Assembly: GCA_946615275.1 (NCBI GenBank)
Contig: CAMOHV010000136.1
Span: 1 to 5,151, forward strand
Origin: an uncultured Verrucomicrobiota bacterium
GTDB taxonomy: Bacteria; Verrucomicrobiota; Kiritimatiellia; RFP12; UBA1067
Direction of reading: 5' to 3'
DNA length: 5,151 bases
The translations under genes were made by a program, and so were the position numbers. The notes below the pieces were generated by a model. That model saw only the letters and a program-made list of their open reading frames with translations. It had not been told where the DNA came from and did not search any database. How positions within the stretch are numbered: position 1 is the first letter of the stretch; each line of letters begins with the position of its first letter. This document shows positions 1 to 5,151 of the stretch, in pieces.

Positions 1-1152
1 CGCCACGCCAACCCCCGGCAGACGGTCCAGCACGGCGGCGATGCGCTCCCTCTTCTCCATCTCGGCGTCGAGGGCGGAGGGGAAGAGCGACGGCTCGGGA
101 TCGGACGGCTCGTCCACTATGTCCGTCACGCCGAAGCCGATGAGCCGCACTATACGCCGCGCGCCGGGCGGCCATTCGCGGTCGAAGAGCGCGAGCGCCT
201 GGCGGCGGAAGGAGATGTCGTCGCGCGCGGGCATCTCGAAGCGCGTCTGGCGCGTGATCGTGTTGAAGGCGCCGTCGCGCAGCTTGAGCTTTGCCGTGCG
301 GGCCCAGCGCTCCTCGCGGCGGAACCGGCGGGCGACCTCGGCCACGAGCTCCACGAGAGCCGCGCGCACCGCGGCGCGGTCCTCCTCGTCCTCGGGGAAG
401 GTATGCTCCCGCGAGACACTCTTCTCCGCCTCGCCCTCCCAGGCGACCGGCGTGTCGTCGCGCCCGAACGACTCGTCCACGAGGCTCCGCGCGAGAGACG
501 CGCCGAGGACGCGCTCCAGGAACCGCATGTCCGCGCCCTGCAGGTCCCCGCATGTCCGATAGCCGTATTTCGCGAGCGCCTCGCCTGTCTTCTTGCCCAC
601 GCCCCAGAGTATCTTCGCCGGCTTCGGGGCGAGCCAGCGCGCGATCTCGCCGGGGTCGGACGGCATCTCGAAGAGCCCGTCGGGCTTCGCCTCCTCGCTC
701 GCGATCTTCGCGAGCAGCCTGTTCGGGGCGAGGCCCACAGAGCATGTGAGCGCGCACTGCGCGCGCACCTCCGCGCGCAGCCTCTCGCCAAGCTCGCGCG
801 CCGTGCCGAAGAGATGCACCGTGCCCGTCACGTCGAGGAACGCCTCGTCCACCGACACCCCCTCCACGAACGGCGAATAGTGCCCCAGTATCTCGAACAC
901 CTGGTCCGACACCTCCTGGTACACCCTCATCCTCGGCTTCACGAATATCCCCTGCGGGCATCTCGCGTACGCCGTCCTGGACGGCATCGCCGAATGTACT
1001 CCGAACTTCCTGGCCTCGTACGAACAGGTGGAGACCACACCCCTTTCGTGCGGCCCCGCCCCCACTATCACCGGCTTCCCGCGCCACTCTGGATGGTCGC
1101 GCTGCTCCACCGACGCGAAGAAGGCGTCCATGTCTACGTGCAGTACCGTCAT
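1..1152 (-). CDS. dinB: DNA polymerase IV (Y-family translesion polymerase DinB), 3' partial
   Basis: Translating from the ATG at 1150-1152 gives 384 residues with no stop before the left edge. The protein is an error-prone polymerase that bypasses damaged template bases in the cytoplasm. It begins MTVLHVDMDAFFASVEQRD, with catalytic D7 and steric-gate F12. STCSYEARKFGVHSAMP (41-57) is the Y-family fingers motif. SVDEAFLDVTG (100-110) supplies D102 and E103, completing the metal-binding triad. SVGLAPNRLLAKIASEEAKP (138-157) and the helix-hairpin-helix ILWGVGKKTGEALAKYG (181-197) of the thumb follow. The little-finger domain runs from about 243 to 346 (SVSREHTF, TAKLKLRDG, RIVRLIGFGVTD). EPSLF (353-357) sits where many DinB proteins carry a QLSLF-type beta-clamp binding motif. 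Length matches the family, so only a short C-terminal tail is missing. The start overlaps the amidase stop. No LexA-type operator can be assessed because no intergenic space precedes the gene. Confidence 0.95.
   Translation of the reverse strand, partial: MTVLHVDMDAFFASVEQRDHPEWRGKPVIVGAGPHERGVVSTCSYEARKFGVHSAMPSRTAYARCPQGIFVKPRMRVYQEVSDQVFEILGHYSPFVEGVSVDEAFLDVTGTVHLFGTARELGERLRAEVRAQCALTCSVGLAPNRLLAKIASEEAKPDGLFEMPSDPGEIARWLAPKPAKILWGVGKKTGEALAKYGYRTCGDLQGADMRFLERVLGASLARSLVDESFGRDDTPVAWEGEAEKSVSREHTFPEDEEDRAAVRAALVELVAEVARRFRREERWARTAKLKLRDGAFNTITRQTRFEMPARDDISFRRQALALFDREWPPGARRIVRLIGFGVTDIVDEPSDPEPSLFPSALDAEMEKRERIAAVLDRLPGVGVA
1149..1152 (-). promoter_or_regulatory. ATGA stop/start overlap between amidase and dinB
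   Basis: The minus-strand bases ATGA hold both the dinB ATG (1150-1152) and the amidase TGA stop (1149-1151). The amidase sequence just upstream of the ATG (GCCGGCGAA) has no GGAGG-like element. Translation of dinB therefore probably depends on ribosomes ending the amidase and restarting, that is, translational coupling. The overlap is seen directly; the coupling is inferred. Confidence 0.8.
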
Positions 1153-2069
1153 TTCGCCGGCTTCGCCATCCAGTCGAGGACGCCCATCACCACCGCCGCG
1201 GCCACCTGCCTCTGGCGCTCGGGGTCCCAGGACTCCTCCTCGCCCTCGGGCAGGTTTATGAAGTCCACCTCCACAAGGCAGCTCGGCACGACGGGGTTGC
1301 GGCACACCGCGAGCGACTTGATCAGCGCGCCGCGGTCCTTCACCGGCGCCATCACCGCCGCGACGTGCTTCTGGATCGCCGCCGCGAGCGCGCGGCCCGG
1401 GTCGTTGGAGGCGAACGTGGCGGTGTAGCGGGCCAGCCGCGGATTGGTGGCGCAGTGCGTGGCGTTGTGGTGGATGGAGATGAAGAGGTCGGCGCCGTCG
1501 CGGAAGGCGCGCCTGGGGCGGTCGTAGAGGGCCGGGAAGGAATCGTCCTCGCGCGTCATGGCGACGCGGAAGCCGGCCTTCGCGAAGGCGTCGCGGACGG
1601 CCTTGGCCTGCGCGAGGTTCACGTCCTTCTCGCACCAGCCGTGCGGCGAGATGGCGCCCGTGTCGCGCCCGCCGTGCCCGGGGTCTACGAGAACGAACAC
1701 GTCCTTCGGCTTGCGTCCAACGGGCGGCGGCTTGCAGACCATGTTCGTTGGTATCCCAAGGTCGGCGTACGGGTCGTGCGGCTTGGACGGCGCAGGCTTG
1801 ACGCCAGCCTTCGGCGGCGCCTCCACCTTGAACGTGCGCTCGAACCTCTCTCCGTTCCATTCCGCGACGATTCGGTTCACGCCGCTCGTCACTGGCACCA
1901 TCGCGAGGAACGCGCCTGTCCTGTACACGTCCGTCGTCGCGCCGTTCACCAAGAGCACGGACTCCGCTTTCGTCGGCACCGCGCCTATGCAGTATGTGTT
2001 GGTGACGCACGGCAGCAACATCCCCTCGCCGGGGAACGAGATCAGCACTGCGGCCAGTTGGGCTATCAT
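1149..2069 (-). CDS. N-acetylmuramoyl-L-alanine amidase (Amidase_3 family) with N-terminal Ig-like module
   Basis: This 306-residue protein should cleave the amide bond between N-acetylmuramic acid and L-alanine of peptidoglycan in the periplasm. The catalytic domain covers about residues 123-304. It starts with FVLVDPGHGGRDTGA, where H132 is the first zinc ligand, followed by E147 in CEKDVNL and H200 in ISIHHNA as the other ligands. E267 in CLVEVDFINLPE is the catalytic glutamate. All four key residues of the AmiA/AmiC/CwlM fold are therefore present, so it should be active. The stretch between H200 and E267 is short, with no extra regulatory helix evident. Residues about 12-82 (FPGEG, CIGAVP, VNGATTDVYRTGAFLAMVP) look like a small beta-sandwich module seen in front of amidases in the PVC group, and a Pro/Lys-rich linker (about 84-121) follows. 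The N-terminus MIAQLAAVLIS is hydrophobic but very short and lacks a basic residue, so export is plausible but not clear. Seven cysteines are scattered through the protein. It lies 19 bases after the beta-helix gene and overlaps dinB by 4 bases. Confidence 0.93.
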   Translation of the reverse strand: MIAQLAAVLISFPGEGMLLPCVTNTYCIGAVPTKAESVLLVNGATTDVYRTGAFLAMVPVTSGVNRIVAEWNGERFERTFKVEAPPKAGVKPAPSKPHDPYADLGIPTNMVCKPPPVGRKPKDVFVLVDPGHGGRDTGAISPHGWCEKDVNLAQAKAVRDAFAKAGFRVAMTREDDSFPALYDRPRRAFRDGADLFISIHHNATHCATNPRLARYTATFASNDPGRALAAAIQKHVAAVMAPVKDRGALIKSLAVCRNPVVPSCLVEVDFINLPEGEEESWDPERQRQVAAAVVMGVLDWMAKPAK

Positions 2070-2077
2070 CTTGATTT

Positions 2078-2084
2078 CCTCCCC
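2078..2084 (-). promoter_or_regulatory. Shine-Dalgarno sequence of the amidase gene
   Basis: On the minus strand the 19-base gap between the beta-helix stop and the amidase ATG contains GGGGAGG, with GGAGG ending 8 bases before the ATG. This is a strong ribosome binding site. It fixes the amidase start at 2069; reading further upstream in that frame gives no ATG, GTG or TTG before a stop codon at about 2139-2141. It also shows that the gap holds no room for a separate promoter or terminator. Confidence 0.85.
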
Positions 2085-2088
2085 TTCT

Positions 2089-5000
2089 TCACTTCGCCGC
2101 CGACCTGTCTTCCACGTCCAGCCACTCTGGATGCTCCCTCAGGCCCTCGGCCTCCTTCGGCATGGAAGGCCGCAGGCGCGATGTCTTTAGGCCCATCTCG
2201 GAATACGGCAGCTCCTTGAAGCCGAGCGCCAACGCGGGCGACTCGGGCTTGAGGCGGTAGTCGTGGTTCGCGAAGTCGCGGAAGAGCGGGTCGGCGATGA
2301 CGGAATGGACGTCCTGCCCGGCCGCCCGCCAGCCGGCCCAGCCGCCCTTGTGGCCCGTGTGCTGGTTGACGTTCGTCGCCTGGCCGGGCCAGTACACGTT
2401 GTCGTCGAACGGGTTCTTGTCGAGCTGCAGGCCCCAGCCGCGGAGCATCATGCCCGCGCCCTGGTCGGGGTAGTAGACGATGTTGTTCCTCACCTGCACG
2501 CCCATCATCGTGGTGCCGTTCTCGTTGAAGCACACGTCGTCGCGGTCCGGCGCCTGGGCAAGAGAGGGCTCCGAGAGCCAGCGGTGGTCATTGTCCACGA
2601 GGCGGTGGTATTCCTTGGAGATAGCCGCGCGGCGCACCTTCATGAAGTAGCCGTTGGTGGCGGAGTTCCAGGTCTGGAGCGAGAGCTGCGCGGTCTTCTC
2701 GCCAGAGGGGAGAGCGCCGTTGGAGATGAAGACGTTGTTGGAGATCGTGATCCAGCGCCCGTTGTGGAGATGCATCGCCACATGGTGGCAGTGCTCCACG
2801 AGGTTGCCGTACACCTTGAGCCCGCCGCAGCCTTCGTCGGGGTATATGCCGCACGCGCCCTTGAAGAGCTTGTACCTGCCGTCGCCTGCGCGCTGGAAAC
2901 CGATGGAGTCGGAGAACCAGTTGTAGCGCACGGTCGTGCCCTGGCCGCCTGTCCAGCCGCCGCCGTAGATGGCGCCGGTGTCGTCGTTGATGGTGTTGGT
3001 GTGGCGCACGCGGTTGTAGGCGATGTCGCAGAAGTGCCCGTATCCGAATAGCCCGCAGCGCGGCGTGTCGTGGATGTAGTTGTGCCTGATCGCGACGCCC
3101 TGGCCCCGCATGATCACGCCTATGCCGTGGGAGTTGACCTGGCCCACGTGGTGGATGTAGTTGTTCTCGACCGTCGTGCCGGAGCGGTCGGTGAACGAGC
3201 TCTCGCCGTGGGGCGGGGCAACGGAGACACCGTGCCCGCCGATGTTCCAGATGTCGTTGTCGCGCACGTCTATCCTGCGCCCGTTCGCCACGACGCCGCA
3301 TCCCCCGTGGAAGCCGATGTCGTGGATGGCGCATCCGCGTACCGCCACGTCGTCGGACCACATCACCTCCACGCCCGCGTTGCCGCCCGTCACCTCCAGC
3401 GACTCCAGGACCACGTTAGCGCAGTACGAGACCTTCACGATCTGCGGCGCGAGCGCGACGGTCGTCACGCCATCGTTGGGGTCCTCGCCCGCAGGCGGGA
3501 TGAAGTAGATGCGCCCGCCCTTCCTGTCGAAATACCACTCGCCAGGCGCGTCAAGCTCCTCCCTCACGCCCATGATGCACCAGCGGTCCCAGATGAAGAG
3601 GCCCTGCACCACCGCCTCGTGCTTCTCCTTGAGCTGGATCACTCCGGCCTCGGTGACGTTCGTGACGGAGTAGGAGCGGTTCCACCAGTTGTGGCGCGGA
3701 AACACTATCACCCACCCCTCGGCGGGGTTCGACCATCTGCGCCTGTCCTCGGCGCGGATGGGTATCTCGTCCGTGAACATCCCTATGGGCTTCTGCACGT
3801 AGATGTTGCCGGGGGTCGACTTGCCGTCTGCGAAGGCGAAGCCGGTCGTGTAGGGCTTGGAGGCATCCAGGTTGGGCCAGCGCGCCGCCTCCATCTTCCT
3901 GCCGTTGAAGAAGAACAGCTTGTTGCGCTCGGGGAGGTTGAGCGCCGAGACGTCCGCGGACCACACGTCGCCGCGTCCGTTGAACGGCGTCTTCGCCCAG
4001 CCCTTCACGGCGGTGCCGCCCAGGAGGCGCGGCTTGCGCGCCGGATCCGCCGCCACGATGGAGAGAGGCGCCCAGTTGGCGCGCGCGTGGTGTGCGTCGA
4101 TCACAAGGCCCTTCTCAAGCTGGTAGTCGCCGGGGGCGAGGCGCAGCGTGAGAGGCGTCAGAGTGTCCTTGGCGCGGATCTCCGCGACCTGCTTCAGCGC
4201 GGCGTGGAGCCCGCCGGGCGCGACGTCGATTACGCGCGGCGGATTCCAGGGCGCGATCTCGATCGCGAACGCCGTCGCGGGGCCGTCCTTGAGCGCGGCG
4301 GTGTCCACCTCCATGAGGCGGTTCTGGGACATCTTGAGCGCGGCCCTCCGCGCGCCGCCCGCGCCGAGGGGGAACATCTTCATCTGGCCCTCGGCGAGCC
4401 CCTTGAACATGATGCGGAACGGGCCCGTCTCCACCTTGCCTGGCAGGGATGTGTCCGATGGCGTCACGTAGAGCGCGAGCGAGAGCGCCTCGCCCACCGG
4501 CCTGCCGTCCTGCGGCACAAGCGAGAGGCGCGCGCCGAATGACGTCTTGCGCGCCTCCATGTGCGCGGAGTCCGCTTCGTTGAACGGCGTGAACGAGAGG
4601 TCCTCGCCGCCGATCTGCGGCGCCAGCTCGCCGTCGGGCCTCTTGAAGACCGGCCGGAACAGCTCCGCGAGAGGCGAGCCGCGCCTCTCAAGCGCCTTCA
4701 GGAACTCGCGCGCGAGGATGCGCGCCCCGCGCCTCGTGGTGTGCGCGAAGTCCTTGCCGTCCTGCACCGCGCGGTACCATGAAAGTGACTCATCCCTGCC
4801 GGCCTTGTCGGCGAGCGCCCTCAGCATCGCCGGCATGTCGCAGCGCATCACCTTCGCGCCCTTCGCGCGCGCGGCCTCCTTCATCGCCTCCTCAGATGCG
4901 GACTCGCCAGCGCCCAGCGCCAGCACCACGAAATCGCCTTCCTTGACCTTCTCCACCACGGACGCCCTGCGCGCCGGATCGCGGAACGCCGCCGCGTCCT

Positions 5001-5151
5001 CGTCAGCGAGGTTCACAACGGCGTTGCCCTTCTTGAGACGCGCCTCCAGCTCGTCGCCCCAGCTGCCAAGGCACCACGTCTTCGGGTCTTCCCCCTGCTT
5101 CCTGCGCGAGACTAGCTCCGGCCCGCCCACGAGGAAGACGGTCTTCGCCTC
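2089..5151 (-). CDS. SGNH-like (degenerate esterase) domain fused to right-handed parallel beta-helix protein, 5' partial
   Basis: The frame stays open to the right edge, giving 1020 residues in the window. A GTG at 5128-5130 is a possible start, but SGNH block I begins upstream of it (KTVFLVGG), so the true start and probably a signal peptide lie beyond 5151. Residues below count from that GTG. The first 160 or so resemble rhamnogalacturonan-acetylesterase-type SGNH hydrolases: block I, VVNLA (38-42), EGDFVVLALG (64-73) and DFAHTTRRGARILA (127-140). The nucleophile Ser is Pro (GGPE in place of GDST), so this domain is probably inactive. Residues about 161-300 are unrecognised and may form a beta-sandwich linker. 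From about 301 a parallel beta-helix begins, with an entry region (LRLAPGDYQLEKG, LLGGTAVKGW) seen in GH141-like and related proteins, repeated N-N-x-I/V turns (ENNYIHH, RHNYIHD, SNNVFIS) and acidic motifs DDTGAIYGGG (716-725) and GIYPDEG (761-767). The C-terminus has the ADPLF...YRLKPESPAL signature common in secreted beta-helix proteins. A role in binding or cleaving plant or host polysaccharide outside the cytoplasm is inferred; substrate and family are not certain. It is the first gene of the apparent operon visible here. Confidence 0.85.
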   Translation of the reverse strand, partial: EAKTVFLVGGPELVSRRKQGEDPKTWCLGSWGDELEARLKKGNAVVNLADEDAAAFRDPARRASVVEKVKEGDFVVLALGAGESASEEAMKEAARAKGAKVMRCDMPAMLRALADKAGRDESLSWYRAVQDGKDFAHTTRRGARILAREFLKALERRGSPLAELFRPVFKRPDGELAPQIGGEDLSFTPFNEADSAHMEARKTSFGARLSLVPQDGRPVGEALSLALYVTPSDTSLPGKVETGPFRIMFKGLAEGQMKMFPLGAGGARRAALKMSQNRLMEVDTAALKDGPATAFAIEIAPWNPPRVIDVAPGGLHAALKQVAEIRAKDTLTPLTLRLAPGDYQLEKGLVIDAHHARANWAPLSIVAADPARKPRLLGGTAVKGWAKTPFNGRGDVWSADVSALNLPERNKLFFFNGRKMEAARWPNLDASKPYTTGFAFADGKSTPGNIYVQKPIGMFTDEIPIRAEDRRRWSNPAEGWVIVFPRHNWWNRSYSVTNVTEAGVIQLKEKHEAVVQGLFIWDRWCIMGVREELDAPGEWYFDRKGGRIYFIPPAGEDPNDGVTTVALAPQIVKVSYCANVVLESLEVTGGNAGVEVMWSDDVAVRGCAIHDIGFHGGCGVVANGRRIDVRDNDIWNIGGHGVSVAPPHGESSFTDRSGTTVENNYIHHVGQVNSHGIGVIMRGQGVAIRHNYIHDTPRCGLFGYGHFCDIAYNRVRHTNTINDDTGAIYGGGWTGGQGTTVRYNWFSDSIGFQRAGDGRYKLFKGACGIYPDEGCGGLKVYGNLVEHCHHVAMHLHNGRWITISNNVFISNGALPSGEKTAQLSLQTWNSATNGYFMKVRRAAISKEYHRLVDNDHRWLSEPSLAQAPDRDDVCFNENGTTMMGVQVRNNIVYYPDQGAGMMLRGWGLQLDKNPFDDNVYWPGQATNVNQHTGHKGGWAGWRAAGQDVHSVIADPLFRDFANHDYRLKPESPALALGFKELPYSEMGLKTSRLRPSMPKEAEGLREHPEWLDVEDRSAAK

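Noticed and set aside
150..791. Minus-strand open frame inside dinB
   Set aside because: It is an out-of-frame reading of dinB, mostly Arg, Ser and Ala; the dinB frame carries all the Y-family motifs across this region.
403..1428. Plus-strand open frame of 341 codons
   Set aside because: It lies antisense to dinB and the amidase, whose catalytic motifs are intact. The translation is rich in Arg, His and Pro with no domain, as expected of an antisense frame in GC-rich coding DNA.
2070..2088. Terminator or promoter between the beta-helix gene and the amidase gene
   Set aside because: The gap is 19 bases, has no inverted repeat and is taken up by the amidase Shine-Dalgarno sequence.
1365..2219. 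Plus-strand open frame of 284 codons
   Set aside because: It is antisense to the amidase and the end of the beta-helix gene, with low-complexity Arg/Val-rich sequence and no convincing start signal.
3070..4542. Plus-strand open frame of 490 codons
   Set aside because: It is fully antisense to the beta-helix gene. Its composition (Val, Arg, His, Ala, Asp) mirrors the complementary codons and no motif is recognisable.
5128..5130. GTG as the real start of the beta-helix gene
   Set aside because: The seven upstream codons encode EAKTVFL, which completes the first beta-strand of the SGNH fold, and a secreted protein would need a signal peptide. The gene most likely starts outside the window.
1..5151. 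A new defence, mobile or multi-gene system
   Set aside because: All three genes belong to recognisable families. There are no transposase, integrase, nuclease, toxin-antitoxin or repeat-array signatures, and the only unusual element is the domain architecture of the large protein.

Overview
The window is GC-rich bacterial DNA packed with genes on the minus strand only. Read right to left it holds three consecutive coding regions: (1) a long secreted-type protein with an SGNH-esterase-like N-terminal domain joined to a right-handed parallel beta-helix (2089-5151, 5' end outside the window); (2) a zinc-dependent N-acetylmuramoyl-L-alanine amidase (1149-2069, complete); and (3) a Y-family DNA polymerase IV, DinB (1-1152, only the C-terminal tail outside the window). 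No RNA gene, mobile element, CRISPR array or large repeat was seen, and no stretch over 300 bases lacks a gene.

The gaps are tiny. Nineteen bases separate the beta-helix stop codon from the amidase start, and they carry a strong Shine-Dalgarno sequence. The amidase stop overlaps the dinB start in an ATGA arrangement without an evident ribosome binding site of its own. The three genes therefore look like one transcription unit, with its promoter upstream of (to the right of) the window and its terminator beyond the left edge. A functional link between carbohydrate-directed beta-helix, cell-wall amidase and lesion-bypass polymerase is not obvious, so co-transcription may simply reflect gene packing.

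The style of the large protein (rhamnogalacturonan-acetylesterase-like SGNH module plus a glycoside-hydrolase-like beta-helix), together with an amidase carrying an N-terminal Ig-like module, resembles polysaccharide-degrading members of the PVC group (Verrucomicrobiota/Kiritimatiellota/Lentisphaerota). This is inference from protein style; no taxonomic marker is present.

The most notable observation is that the SGNH domain appears catalytically dead. The block I nucleophile Ser is replaced by Pro, and the block II Gly and block III Asn oxyanion positions are also lost, while the C-terminal Asp-x-x-His is still recognisable. I do not see a clearly new multi-gene system here.
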